From the NCBI GenBank assembly GCA_035578175.1, contig JAQMRL010000001.1, positions 239,211,038 to 239,275,037 of the forward strand: a stretch of DNA of 64,000 nt, written 5' to 3'. This DNA is from Catonia carolina. Taxonomy: Eukaryota; Arthropoda; Insecta; Hemiptera; Achilidae. How positions within the stretch are numbered: the stretch's first letter is position 1; each line of letters opens with the position of its first letter. The translations under genes and the position numbers were made by a program. This document shows, one piece after another, positions 12,077 to 24,161 of this stretch. Below the pieces are notes generated by a model. It made no database searches. It worked only from the letters and a program-made list of their open reading frames with translations, and had not been told where the DNA came from.

Positions 12077-14329
12077 TTGCCGATATTTTTATATAAAGTT
12101 TACAATTTAGGTACTTTTACAGCAATATACAATAAGAATAATATTAATAATTAGCTGTCAAAGTAGTTATAATAAAATAATAATGTAATAGACTATAATT
12201 TATTGATACAGGTGTACAACATACATATATGTAGATCTTTTTACTACAGTCATATTTCTCTAATGCAATCTGAAGGATTCGATTTTTTATTTATATTTAG
12301 GTTTAGATTTAGAGAGTTAAAACGTTGAAGCTCAAAATATGTTCCTAAATTGTCCGTTATAATGAACATTCATATGATTCCATAAAACACTACATTACAA
12401 AGGCCAAAATTACTAATAGTCTATCCACAGAGAATGACTGAGACTGTCGTTACCTTTTATTGTTTACCTTATGTATACCGGTTTATATTATACATACGTA
12501 AATTCGCTCACCACTTTAATTTTATTATTTATCACACCTTGATTTTTAGTTTACTTTTTCAAACGACTGGGGAAAATACAATACCCGTACAAGTTCCACC
12601 AACAACAGAAACAACAGCAGCAAGGACAAGACTACTAACTCTTGATTGAAGAGACCATAAAAAAGTATCTGTTCGATGACTCTTACGGAAAGCTTAATAA
12701 ATAGTATTGCTGAAAAAGTAAGTCACATCGTTATTGACAAATTAAAGACAGATATAACAACAGTTAGCAGCAGTTAAGAGGAGATGGCACGATGGTTTAA
12801 ACTCAAAATTTTGATTTTTGGTTTTTTATGTTTTTCAATAGTCTAGGCCCTAATCTACCAGAAAAACATTAAATTACGTCAAAAAAAATAATTATTTTAC
12901 GAAAAAATTAAGGTTTTATCAGAAAAATTATTATGTTACCAAGAACGAATATTTATCACAATTTTATACTGCTCGTTTTAGTGCAAAAAGAATTTTGGTT
13001 ATTAAAATATCTGCATCACTGTTTTTTTGTATTCTCAGCTGTTGGTTCAGCTTTCTAAACAACTGTTGATGGGAAATTTACTGTTTCTGTTAATTTTTTG
13101 TTTGATTTCTGCGATCTTGTTTCTTGCGTTTTCCCGTAAATTTAGATTTTTTAAAATAGGTACACTCTTCTCAGAAATCAATGAACCTAACAGGCTAAAA
13201 TTTTTACCAGTTAATTATCGTGTATATCCACATACACCGACATTTTTATGAGTTTCTCAGGTGCTTCAAAAATCAGTAATACGCAAAAAACGTAGAAATC
13301 AATTTGTAAAAATTTTATGTTATTCGTAATTTTTAAAAAAAAATGGTACGGTCCAAAGATTAAATTGAAAAAATGTCAGCAGCTCGAGAACAAACCCGAC
13401 ACCTATAGTGTATAAAGTTTAATTTCCCTATCTTTTACTAATCCTATGAAAAATGCACCAAAAGTAGCAAATTTAACATTGGAGGGATACAAAGTACAGT
13501 CTCCCTTTAAAAACATAAGCTATTCTTTATTTTGATCATATCAATTAGTATTTAAGAAGGAATATCAAAACGATTTTCGAGATCGAAGAGCTACACGGAG
13601 AAAGCACCGATGAACAACTATCTTGTTTTGCATCCTTGGATACTAGCCAATGTCTCTCTGCACGCATGATAGTTTTTGTAATATTTTGTTAGGCTAATAT
13701 TATTTTATTAGTTCAAGACCAAGACTACGAGTTTAAATTGACTGAAACAAGAAATATATGAGTTATATACCTACTTGCTATATCGCAGTTCTTGAATCAG
13801 CTTAAACGTCTGAAAGTTAGGAATACTCCATTCTTAATTTAGTTAAATAGAATTGCCCTTCCTGAAAAATCTTTTCACCAATTTTGCAAAATAATTTAAA
13901 CATTAAGAGATTTTAACAGTTCTTAAAAATAGCAGAATTTATTTATGTTTTACTGCTTTAATAAATAGGTAATTTTTCTTTCCCTTGATATGCAAAGAAA
14001 TTTACGAGTCTTTATTGTTAAAAACTTGAGAATGTTTAAAAATTTTAATTTCATAATTAAAGGAAACGAGGAATAAAATATTCTTTTAAAAATTTTAGAC
14101 ATTTGTTTTTCATTAAAATTTGCAATGGTGTCTAGAAGTTAAGTTATTAAGTTAACTATTGGAAACAGTGCTAACGGGTTAAGTGAAACTTCAACATTTT
14201 TAAATTTGTAATAAGAACACGTGATATATATAATATAATATTGTAAAGGAGCTTACAATAGTACTGTTGGGTTAACTAATAAAATAAATAGCTTAGATGA
14301 TTTTTTTATTTATGTATTTTTTATTTCTT
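12077..14329. other. Unassigned AT-rich DNA
   Basis: Frames at 12434-12649 and 13027-13251 are about 70 codons long and have no recognisable similarity. I see no RNA gene or repeat family. Confidence 0.5.
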
Positions 14330-15016
14330 AATGTGTGTACGTCAAAATCTACTCAATTTAAGAATAATATGCAACCCCATAACTCAATGAGATGAGGATG
14401 ATGTGTATACCGTGTAAATGAGGTGTACTTTTGTTCAGACTCAGGCTGACCATTTCTGAGAGAGTATGGTTAATTGAATCCCAACAACAAAGAACACCGG
14501 TAACAGCTAACATATCTAGTATTCAAATTCGTATAAAAAAACTATAGTGTATATAACTATAGTGTGACACGAAGTAAACAAATGAATCACGTGAAAGCTG
14601 TTGATTAATACCAAGGTCAAGGGCCAAGCATAACCAAGGTCATTATGCATTCTTTTAACACCAGTCTTCGTTGCATTATATCTAGCTTAATATACAGTGC
14701 CAGTTATTTTTAATGAATATAGATCAGAAATTTCAATAGATTTCATAGATCATGAAAATTCGTTAAATTTTTAGAAGGAAAGAAAGGAATTATTTTTACG
14801 TAAGCGCGGTTCATTATCCAATAGGCGGCGTCAGTTAGGCAACGGGCAATGTAAATATCACGTGAACAACGCATGTATTTGTTGATGCTTGTCTCTAGAC
14901 TCAGTGAATTCAGTATAGCTACACAAGGATTTGAATCAGGAACCTTCGTCTCCGAAAATCAGCTGTTAAACAGCTGACTGGTGGCGATGACTTTACCACT
15001 AGACCAACCCGGTTGG
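14330..15016 (-). mobile_element. tRNA-headed SINE (type T3), reverse strand, split by an insertion
   Basis: Reading the reverse strand from 15016, the head (GGTTGGTCTAGTGGTAAAGT, then the CAGCTG palindrome and a B-box-like TGATTCAAATCC) is followed after a 366-bp interruption by the body (ATACGAATTTGAATACTAG and onward) and tail. The matching uninterrupted copy is at 61918-62245. The two halves are collinear with that copy, so the middle block at 14548-14913 is foreign. Confidence 0.8.
14548..14913. mobile_element. 366-bp insertion inside the T3 SINE
   Basis: This block interrupts the SINE between its B box and body. A candidate 5-bp duplication, TATAG, lies at 14543-14547 and 14914-14918. 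The insert begins TGTATATAACTATAG and ends near GAATTCAG, so it is not a clean TG...CA LTR. It contains two palindromic CACGTG hexamers (14588-14593, 14859-14864) and two CCAAGGTCA motifs (14611-14619, 14634-14642). Family unknown. Confidence 0.5.
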
Positions 15017-16015
15017 TTCCATAGATGAAATTTAACAGTTAAATACTTAAAACGTTACCTCTTAAGAAAAATTAAAAAGTTCTGGTTAGAAGGAATGTAT
15101 TACATTTGATAATGAATATCCAATTAATAAAAATGGTCAACAACATAAATGAATGAAAAAAATTGTGTTGGGATAACAATGGTACATACAAGAAGTAAAC
15201 TTAAACTGGGAATAGATAAAGCAGTACGTTATATGTTATAAAGGATCTCGATGAAAAAGGACAGATATAGAGAAAAGGAGGAGTAAAGGATGAACCCAGA
15301 CGAGTCCGCGAGGGTGACCGTTAGAGTGGCATAGGGCAGAGCATAGTGGAAAATTGTATAATTGAGGATATTTCAAAGAGCCCTTCATATCGAGGAAAAG
15401 GGTGACTTTAGAAATAGGAAGGGAAATCGACAAAGGGGAAAATGGGGAACAACTATAAACTTTCCCAATTACATGACGGTATTCAGAATATTATATTGAT
15501 CCCCTGGAGCACTAACCGAAGCGGCGGCAGCACTACCAATAATAATACTGTGCAGAGATTCATTCACTTTCTAGTAAATCCACTTTTGCTGTCCTTGTAC
15601 ATTGTAATCTATACTTTTCTTATAACAAAACATGTAAAGATCTCTTCTATTCAATTTGTAAATTAACTCTTTTTATACCTTATATTTACGCCTTATTATT
15701 TTCCTACAATGGATGCAATACTTTCTTCTCACTGTTTTGTAGACGAATTAAAAGTTTAGATTAGTAAATCCATTCACACATATTCCGTGATATGTCACTT
15801 ATTGATGAATTTTGTAGTAGGTCCTACAGTAAAACAATCAATGTATTCGATTTATTGGAATATGAATGTAATTGTTTGTACTAATATTTTTAATTTTTAA
15901 ATGATACTTATCCCGCCTTCATATCAGTTCCTTATGTAGGTAAAGTTTTTGGTCATTGAAAGCATTAAGAGTGTAAACATGCTTACTAAAGGAAAACTAT
16001 CGATTCAGCTTAAAA
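15017..16015. other. Unassigned
   Basis: Short frames at 15236-15433 and 15442-15666 (65-74 codons) show no domain or conserved motif. Confidence 0.5.
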
Positions 16016-16560
16016 AAACTTAGTACAAATATGTTAATAACATGAAATATTGGTTGGCCAATGTTGTTGTAGAATTTTTTAAATTTTGAAAAATAGACTG
16101 AGTAATGCGTGGGTGGGCGCTACTATCCATGTCGCCTGAATCTGACTGTCTACCTGAATTGAGAATACAGTCTGTCAATTGATAGTAGCACCCACACCAC
16201 GCATTGCCCAGTCTATTTTTCAAAATTTTAAAAATTCTGCCACAACATTGGCAAATCAATATTTCATGTTACTAACATATTTGTACTAAGTTTAACGCTG
16301 AATAAAATAATAGTTTGCCCGTTCCGAACGATCGAGCGGTTGCCGAGATAGCAAGGGTTCAGAATATTGTTAATAAATGAAAATTTAAATAACGTACGGA
16401 TTTGAAATTTCGAACACGCTGTAAGAATATAAATATCTATGTTGTGTTACAATTTCAAACTTTTTGTTTAAATAATTACCGAGTTAAACGCCTCTAAACG
16501 CAGGAATTGTTGCGGTATCAAGAAAACCGGATCTTTTTATCTTTCAATCTCAAAATGGCA
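16016..16560 (+). repeat. Foldback repeat, copy 2, with ~112-nt inverted arms
   Basis: The arms at about 16016-16127 and 16181-16293 are near-perfect reverse complements around a ~53-nt spacer; for example GCGCTACTATC on the left pairs with GATAGTAGCACC on the right, and AACTTAGTACAAATATG with CATATTTGTACTAAGTT. The right arm continues into ~270 bp homologous to copy 1 (GAGATAGCAAGGGTTCAGAA). The 79-codon reverse frame at 16020-16259 is a by-product of the palindrome. A foldback DNA transposon or an inverted insertion would both fit. Confidence 0.8.
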
Positions 16561-17649
16561 ATTTTTAAACAAATTAAAAATATAGGACTATTACAGGTCA
16601 ACGCAGAATAAAATGAGCTAAATTTTGATGTAAAATACTTTGAAGTCTGACTCATAGTTTTGAAGATGCAAGGGTTCAAACTCGGGTGCCTATGATTATG
16701 AAACCGATAGTAGTATTTATATTACTGAATCTCTTTGAGAAGTTATAGAAATATTAATCGCTGTAAGGTAATTACCCTATTTTTACCTTTTAGGTACAAA
16801 TCGTCATAATTAATATTCCTTATTTTATTCTAGTTATCTTATATATAGCCTAAAGCTGAATGTAATAGGCTATGTCCGGAAATTCTAACCCGAAAGAAGG
16901 CCTCGTAGCCAAAAAAATACCAAAGACCTTTTTTGTTCGTCGCCCTCTGAAACCCGCAAACTTTTCTTAAAAAAAAATTTTGAACAACGGTGGAATCCTA
17001 CTCATTCCTACGCATTATTTGTTTGTACCGGTAAGCCAATTTCCCTCACTCTCACATAACGCGCTGGTCACGTGACTGTTACAGATTACTGAAAGGTGCG
17101 TAAGCGTTCGTTGTTCCTTGTTCGTAGCTGTGATTTTAAATATTTACATTTGCGTACTATTCAAAATAACCATCAGTTCTTGGTCTTACAAAAAGATAAT
17201 ACGAGTAGAATACTTACACAATAATAATAAAATTCTTCGTTTTATTATATTATTCTGTTTTATTTTAAACGTCATTATATTTGCATTTATTTTTTTAATC
17301 ATTCATTTACAAATCATTCGTAATTTTGTTAAATATATTATTCTCAGCGTTTCTTTTTTGGTGTATTTTATTTCCGTACTTGCGACGAAGCGCACAGGAG
17401 CTTCTAATCGCTTATCAAAACACTCATCTCGTTTTTAGACCTGCAGATTTTCAAGAAGTTATAGATATACAATACGAGTATGTAGTGTTTTAGAATAGTT
17501 ACCCTTTTTTACTCTTTAATCGCAAGTGGTCAAAATATAACGTTTAGTTTTTCTACTCAACCCCTAAAGAATAACTTTACCGAATTCAGTTTTCGAGGGA
17601 AAAGATAGGTTTGAAAATTATTGCTTTGCAATAAAGCTTTCGCTTCATT
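16561..17649. other. Unassigned
   Basis: A 106-codon frame at 17118-17438 starts with TTG rather than ATG and is a low-complexity hydrophobic translation of AT-rich DNA. I do not regard it as a gene. Confidence 0.45.
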
Positions 17650-17830
17650 TTTAGTTTATTTAAAAACGCATCAACTGCTGTGGTTGTAGCGACTACTATG
17701 GGTTACGGTGCAAAATCGGAAGGTTTCTATGTGCAATTATTTCAGAAACTAGCCGGTAATCGAATCCAGGACCTTTCTCTTTGCATTGGGCGTAGCATAA
17801 TACTCTCTACTGATCCATAAAGCTGGCTTA
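17650..17830 (-). mobile_element. Divergent tRNA-headed SINE (type T4), reverse strand
   Basis: The reverse strand from about 17830 reads like a tRNA: an A-box-like TGGATCAGTAGAG, a B-box-like TGGATTCGATTACC, and ends AGCCAG / CCGGCT that could pair as an acceptor stem. The tail contains CCACAGCAGTTGATGC, identical to the tail of the T1 SINE at 19136-19316. The head differs from the T1-T3 heads. No target duplication was found. Confidence 0.55.
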
Positions 17831-18790
17831 CGTTTCCAATTTAATATTGAGATGTAAGACACCGTTAATTCTTGGATACTTTTTCCCTTCATCGACTAAG
17901 GTGTATTTAATTATAAAGTTCCTCTATCAAGTAACCTGTATAAGTTACTTAAAAATTCGATTAATTCATTCGTGGTTTGTTGTAAACTTTTAAAGCATTG
18001 AAACATGAAGTATTGAAACATGAAGCACAGCAATAAAATAAACCCTTACTATGAATGGAAAATGTATAAACGGCCAAATTGGGCCGATAGAAATTAATTC
18101 CTTACCAGTAAAATACGGATTAATTCTTTTCAATTCACATGCCTAAGTAATTATTTAAACGTAATGATAATAACGATGAAAATAATGAACTCTCTAACTA
18201 ATATAACGAGAACGCACAGAATTATGGGAGAATTATTTGGGGTCGAATCAAAATTAGGAAGGGGGACATGTTTTCAAACTAAAGAACCAATGATCATAGG
18301 AAAACGAGGGATTTATTTGGAATTCAACGTTAAACAGAAGTGGTTTTATTTATCAAAGTAATAAGAGAGAATGAGCAGAAGAGAGAGTTTGGAAAGGGGG
18401 AAAAGAGGAAGAGAGAGAGAGAGGGGATGTTTTTATCACAGAAAACCTCTCCAATTATCATAAAAACGTAAACCATTGAATATTGTAGAGACTATATAAG
18501 ATATAACAACTCAATCAAAACGTTTATGTAAAATACCACCTATACAATGCACGTACTATATGAATAAAAAGAAATAATAAAAAGAAAATCAACTCGGTTT
18601 TTATTTTTATAAGCCCTCATATTTCTATATATATATCATTTGATTTGACTTTTAAAATATTAATAATTCATACAAAAACAAATAAAGTAGGTACTTTAGA
18701 TTTTTAACAATGATAAAAATACACGATTGCAGACATACAAACGAATAAATTTGCTACTTATTATCATATTTTATTATTGTCATAGTTTTC
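17831..18790. other. Unassigned; purine-rich tract
   Basis: 18362-18426 is a purine-rich GA tract. The 65-codon frame at 18164-18361 is unsupported. Confidence 0.5.
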
Positions 18791-18889
18791 TTTTTTACTT
18801 TGTCTTGCCCAGTATGAATAAACAGTAAAGGAAAGAATTGTTTTGAGGAAATTCGGTTTTTGAGAAGAGTTCAAGGGTGTTATTTGATG

Positions 18890-19126
18890 GATCACATTAA
18901 GTAAGAGGAAATCCGGACCCATTTGAAAGTCTTTTCTCTCCTAGAAACAGTCGACAAATACAGAAAGAAAAGAGTGGAACATTTAATACGAATGAGGAAA
19001 GATATGGACGAAACAGCATTAAGCTACATACTACCTGATGAATGAAGAGAGATATTGGAAGGCCGTGATGGGCAAAAAAGTCAGAACAGGTTGGAAGGCC
19101 TAATCCATGTTTGGAAGAAGAAGAAG
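18890..19126 (+). mobile_element. LINE 3' end, C-terminal ORF2 remnant with (GAA)n tail
   Basis: Translated pieces such as KYRKKRVEHLIRMRKDMDET, followed in another frame by GLIHVWKKKK or PNPCLEEEEE, resemble the extreme C terminus of LINE ORF2 proteins, where an '(R)..H..RM' motif precedes a basic stretch and the 3' UTR. The segment ends in GAAGAAGAAGAAGAA directly before the SINE. Frames are broken. Clade assignment is not possible from this length. Confidence 0.45.
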
Positions 19127-19135
19127 AATTATTTG

Positions 19136-19316
19136 CCGGCCGCATTGGCGCAGTTGGTAACGTGCTCGCCTTTCATCATGCGGTCCTGGGTTCGAATCCC
19201 ACTCAGGCACGGCGTATTTTCATACGTTACAAAAATGCATTTCATCCTCATTACACACAGTTACACCCCAACGTCGTCGCTAATGACCACAGCAGTTGAT
19301 GCAACGTTAAAAAAAA
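19136..19316 (+). mobile_element. tRNA-headed SINE (type T1), best-preserved head
   Basis: The A box TTGGCGCAGTTGGTAAC fits TRGYNNARNNGG, and the B box GGGTTCGAATCCC fits GGTTCGANTCC exactly, so the internal RNA polymerase III promoter looks intact. The tail has GTCGTCGCTAATGACCACAG, GCAACGTTAA and poly(A). A 9-bp duplication, AATTATTTG, flanks it at 19127-19135 and 19317-19325. It is probably one of the younger SINEs here. Confidence 0.92.
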
Positions 19317-20165
19317 AATTATTTGTTTTATTGATTTTCAAAATCAAGTTTCACCAGAAATACACATTTCAGTTCCCGTGAACCAAAAAATACTTCTCAA
19401 TAGCGTACAAAGTTTAAACTTGGAACTTAAATTAAGACCTACCACTAGCGAACCCGACACGAATCAGCCAAACGGAAGAAGTAGTACGTGCAAGTTTTCA
19501 CTTTTTGCGATTTTCTCAGACGGCTCCTACACTTTTTTTTAAATCGCCTCACTTACTGTGTCATACTCGTATTTTATGACACAGGAAATTATCTGCTGAA
19601 ATTCTTGGGAGCAGTACTCCGTGGTAAAAAAATGGTATTTTTAAGATTTCGGTTTTAATGTATTTTAGAGTAAAAGTTTATTTAATTAAAACTGTTAATA
19701 TTAGAAAATAAGAGCTAACACAAGTGGGTGACTGCATGATTATACAAAGGGGAAGAAAATATTACCACTAAAGAAAAACTGTTCGTTAATTTTCTTTTCT
19801 TTTTCTTTTTCCGTATTTTGCTCATCAAAATTGGTAAAATATGGGATTTTTAATATGGCACCTTAGTAAGAATTTTACGAAAAAGTATATAAATGAACAA
19901 AGTTATAGGAAATAAAAAAATTACAACTTTTATTTTAAGTATTTTTTCTACAGAGCTTATTTTAGCATAATTTTTAGTGATTGATTGTATTTTTATGTTC
20001 TACAGAGGTCATTTTAATTTTACGTTATTCACTCATGATTGAAATTAGGTTAGACTATGTTTTTCATTTTATGTTGTTTACTAATGATTAAGCATAAGTG
20101 ATATGTTTTTAATTACATTGGCAAGATAAAGTCGTGTGAGTGTTTCACAACAAATTTGTTAGGTC

Positions 20166-20221
20166 TGTAACCATCGAGAATATTATTTAGGTAAATCAAT
20201 CAATTTATTATTAATTACTAA

Positions 20222-20253
<32 letters not shown>

Positions 20254-21289
20254 TTTTGTATCAATTTCTCAAATTTTATAAATCAATTTTCCTAAAAAAT
20301 TGTTCGCGACATGTTCATTGAGGCCTACTGTGTTTGTGTGAGATCAAAAGTAATTTATTACTTAACAGAAGGTAAAATGAGTTAATTGTAAGCCTATAAT
20401 TTCTCTTGACAATTCAACTTTAAAAATCATTAAAACATTCTATTTTGTAAAATCTGTAATTAATTATGTTACAGAATATGATTGCATTTAAAATTACCGA
20501 ACAAAATTTATGTGTAAATACATTTAAAAGATTACTTTAATAAATTTAAATTTTCATAAAGCTTAATACATTTATGTTTTATGTATTTTGCAATGTTTAT
20601 AGCCATGTATGTTGTTTCAAACTGAACGCTTTTCTTGAATGTAGTTTATGTTACGGAAGAAATTATTTGGCAAGTTTTCCTTTTCCTTGTGGCCTGGTTA
20701 CGGCTGTTATGAATTAATATCTATAGGAAAATCCACTAAATCAGGCAACTTTTCCTTACTGCCAATACACTTTAATGTACAAAAGTTAACCCTTTCCTTG
20801 CAGTTGTGTGTAAGTGTGTTATAAATAATGTAGTTAGTGTGGAAGCTGGCTTTATTATTTCTACACGTGTTCCTTCAAAGAACTTTTACGCAATACAGTT
20901 ACAAAATTTATTACAATGATATATGAAGTACCTAAAATATAAAAATGTATAAATGACATTTTTGTGTAATTGTTTTATTTTATTAGTAGATTATTTCTTT
21001 AAACAGTATATTTTCTTGCGAAATTTTCGTGATAAGTATGAAATCTGATCAAAATAATTAATCGATTTAGTTTCAAAAAGTTGTACATGCAAATTTATTA
21101 ATTAACAAAATATTTTAAATAAACAAATTATAAAGGTGACTAGTTTATCGGTGCAAATTATTCGCAAAATAATACTAATTTATTCTTAACAAAATATTTC
21201 ACAATTATATTTACACCAATTTTTATAGCAACGTTTTGTGTCAGCGTTATTTATGAAATGTGAACTTATGTTAGCAATTTCCATCAAAG
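20166..21289. other. Unassigned, with an (ATT)n microsatellite
   Basis: A trinucleotide TTA/ATT run lies at about 20222-20254. Otherwise this is AT-rich DNA without features I can support. Confidence 0.55.
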
Positions 21290-21650
21290 TTACGATTTTC
21301 AAAACAAACTGAAATTCATGATGCTGCTAGTAAAATAGTAGTCCCAACGAAAGTGAATTAAATTTTTAAGTTATTTACTTTGTAATAAATTGCTACATTT
21401 TTACCAATTTTTCTTTTCGGATTTTTTGCAGAATCCCAAAAGTGTCCTTTTTACGACCATGTAATTTTTTTGCAAACCCGATCGGTAAAACTCTGAATTT
21501 AAGGACAAACAGAATCTCAATTTAAAGTACATTGAATCAGATTTTTTGTATTAAATATTTGGTTTTTCATCACGGTTATTTTTTCAGTGATATCGCTAAA
21601 GGAAATGTTTTTTAATAGCAAACATTTTGAAAGAAATGGTTACTGAAAAA
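21290..21650 (+). repeat. Dispersed repeat U, uninterrupted copy
   Basis: Homologous to 50930-51560. Shared landmarks are TTTTCGGATTTTTTGCAG, CCGATCGGTAAAACTCTG, ACAAACAGAATC and GAATCAGATTTT. It lacks the SINE-A present in the other copy, so it serves as an empty-site paralogue. No coding capacity was recognised. Confidence 0.65.
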
Positions 21651-21743
21651 TTAATAAAGACTGATGAATTAATAAAGAAATTAAAAGTAATATAAAATAT
21701 TTATCATTTTCTCTTATCCCCTTTTTCGAAATAAAGTTAAAAA

Positions 21744-21942
21744 GCCGGCCGCATTGGCGCAGTTGGTAACGTGCTCGCCTTTCATCATGCGGTCCTGGGT
21801 TCGTATCCCACTCAGGCATGGCATATTTTCATACGTTACAAAAAAATCATTTCATCCTACATCGCATAAAGTTCCACCCCAACGTCGTCGCTAATGATCA
21901 TTGCAGTTGACGCGACGTTAAATAAATAAATTAAAAAAAAAA
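21744..21942 (+). mobile_element. tRNA-headed SINE (type T1) with 11-bp target duplication
   Basis: The head is almost identical to that at 19136 (A box TTGGCGCAGTTGGTAAC), but the B box has one change (GGGTTCGTATCCC). The tail includes CCAACGTCGTCGCTAATGAT, GCGACGTTAAATAAATAAA and poly(A). The duplication AAAGTTAAAAA is at 21733-21743 and 21943-21953. Confidence 0.92.
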
Positions 21943-22088
21943 AAAGTTAAAAAATTACAATGGTCAAAAAATTAGAAGTAAACCACAATAAAATAAAATA
22001 CACAGAATAAACAATAAAAATAGAAATTAATACAATAACGAATAATTAAGTCATTTATATTTCAAACAATTTCATATACATTATCCAG

Positions 22089-23106
22089 GCCCATAACAAG
22101 CAGCAGGAGGGTTAAATTAATTGCATTTGATCTGCTAGTTCCTGGGCTACAAAAAACTAGTTATGTTGCTTACCACTTGAGCAGCCAATTAAAATATGAC
22201 TGAACTGTTTAAGAACAGAAGAGTAGAGATGGAAAAGACACTAGTCAGAGTTATCTCCTCTGAGAGTAATGAATTTCACTATATAGCCAGACCCTATAAT
22301 GTAATATACCAAAATACTGGTACAATAAATAAACATATCTATATTTTGGTCTGTCAAAACATAAAACTGTAAACACAGCTGATCCAAGCAATGTGTTAAA
22401 AAAAAAAAATATTATTTTAAAAGTATTAAAGAAGTTTAAGCAAATTTGCGTTACTAGGTAACTCAAGTAACAAGAAAAGAAGAAAACTATATAGGTAATT
22501 TTTCTGAAGTGGTGTTTTGGGTTCTAAGATGGGAGGACGGACACAAACTCATCATATTTAATCTTGTATAATTAATAGTTATATTAAAATATATAAACAT
22601 GTAATAATATACAATATGCAGATAATAATGATAATATGACGACACAAGATCTTGATTTTGGAGATAATGATAAAAATTAACAAAATACATTCTAAATAAT
22701 AAACCATATATAATTTGTTTACATTGCTAAAAATGGTTAAAAGAAAATGTACTTCAAATTGTTAAATATATAAAAATAAGAATAATAAAGAAGATAAAAT
22801 ATCATATATGAAAAAGAATAAAAATTAATGCAAGAATGATGATAAATTGTGTATAACTTATTTATAATGTTACAAACCGGCGATCTCTTGTGTGGATGAT
22901 AATTCTACTACTCCACAATAATGAATGAAATGAAGGTATCATGCAGGTTGGGATGTCGGTACTTTTCAGAAATCCTGGCACGCTGTTAAGCATACTCGTT
23001 CAACTCAGTGAAGAAGGCGATTGTAAACCGTCTCACTCCTCGTTTTACTTAGTAAAGCCTCTGGAGGTTCAAACCAAACTTTCAGCCGTTGACCTAAACA
23101 ACAACA
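22089..23106 (+). mobile_element. SINE-A split by a solo LTR
   Basis: 22089-22299 matches the 5' half of SINE-A (CCCATAACAAGCAG... to GCCAGACCCT) and 22918-23106 matches the 3' half (GAAATGAAGG... to GTTGACCTAAACAACAACA). The two halves meet exactly in the family order once 22300-22917 and one copy of ATAA are removed. Confidence 0.85.
22300..22917. mobile_element. Solo LTR (618 bp) inside SINE-A
   Basis: It begins TGTAATATACC and ends ACTCCACA, giving the TG...CA termini typical of LTRs. It is flanked by ATAA at 22296-22299 and 22918-22921, a 4-bp duplication as made by Ty3/gypsy-type integrases. There is no internal retroviral-type coding sequence, so it is a solo LTR left by recombination between two LTRs. 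Orientation is not decidable here. Reverse frames at 22251-22466 and 22487-22690 overlap it and are not genes. Confidence 0.75.
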
Positions 23107-23763
23107 TTTTATTCCTAATCATTCTAAATTTTTCTTAAAATTTTTTTTAATTCGATTGAAGGCTTTTATAAGTCAATAGAAGCAAACAAACGTATCAGCG
23201 TAAAATTTTCATGTTATTTTCTACTGAACTTAAATTACGTCTTGTTTGAATCTGCTTCAACAATTCTTGAATTATTTTTGTGTAGCTACCTTACTGTTTT
23301 AACTGTAAAATAAAGAAGATGATAAATTTTTAACTTGATGTTAAATTTTAAAATAATGATAAATTTATTATTTAGATAAAATCCAATTACTTTACTACTT
23401 GTCTGTTTTGCTGTACTTCCTTTAATAATTCTATTTTCTTTTTTTCTTTTTGATCTTGGTTGACCTCCATTCATTCAGCATGTTTTTCAACAATGTCTTA
23501 TGCAAACTTCATACACTTCAACCTTCAGTCCCTCTTTATTATATTTTTAAGAGCTAACATAAAAACAGTCCACTAATGAGTTTGACATAAATTTATAAAA
23601 ATAAATATTCCTTTCCTTCTTTTCTTGTATTACAACGATGTAATTTAAATATTCCCTTCAAAGTTATTTAATTAATATCCGGTTGGTTAAAAGATAATAT
23701 TGTAAGTTAGGTGGTTTTAAAATTTTTTATAAACAAACGAACCTTTTCCAAAAAGATTCGTGT
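23107..23763. other. Unassigned
   Basis: AT-rich; the short reverse frame at 23286-23474 is unsupported. Confidence 0.5.
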
Positions 23764-24161
23764 GTTGTGTCAACGTATACACCAATAAGTCTTTTTCCAG
23801 TCTTTGAAAAACTTTGTTTAAAAAGATTGATACTTGTTGTTTCGGATTTGTTACTTTCCCACCAATCTGGGTTTCTTGAAGGATGCGCAAGTGTAGAACA
23901 AGTCAATAGTTTAACAAAGGTAATTACATCAGCTTTTGAAGAAAATAAAGTTTGACAAAGTGGTTTAAAAATATAAATTGAAAAAATTAATACCACATGT
24001 TTTTTACGTTGTAATTTCTTTGTATTTAGACTAGTATTTTTAATTGAGTTTCTTGTCATGGTATCTGAGCTGGTTTTTTTATAAATTCAGATGTCTCACA
24101 CGGAAGTGTCCCTAGATCTGTAGTATATATTTTATATACAGTTGACTTGGCCTGATAATAC

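Larger units (their letters stand above)
18791..20165 (+). repeat. HR repeat, disrupted copy
   Basis: Homologous to the complete copy at 35269-36205. The 5' part (18791-18880) carries ACTTTGTCTTGCC at 18797-18809, and the 3' part (from about 19327) carries the end GGCAAGATAAAGT at 20120-20132. Between them lie a LINE 3' end and a T1 SINE. After removal of those the two HR parts join in the order seen in the intact copy. Confidence 0.7.

Noticed and set aside
17118..17438. 106-codon hydrophobic open frame that resembles a membrane protein
   Set aside because: No ATG start; runs of Ile, Phe and Leu are what poly-AT DNA encodes by chance.
19136..19215. Possible tRNA gene on the plus strand
   Set aside because: The same head recurs at 11888, 21744 and 61609 with the same body, tail and poly(A); it is a SINE.
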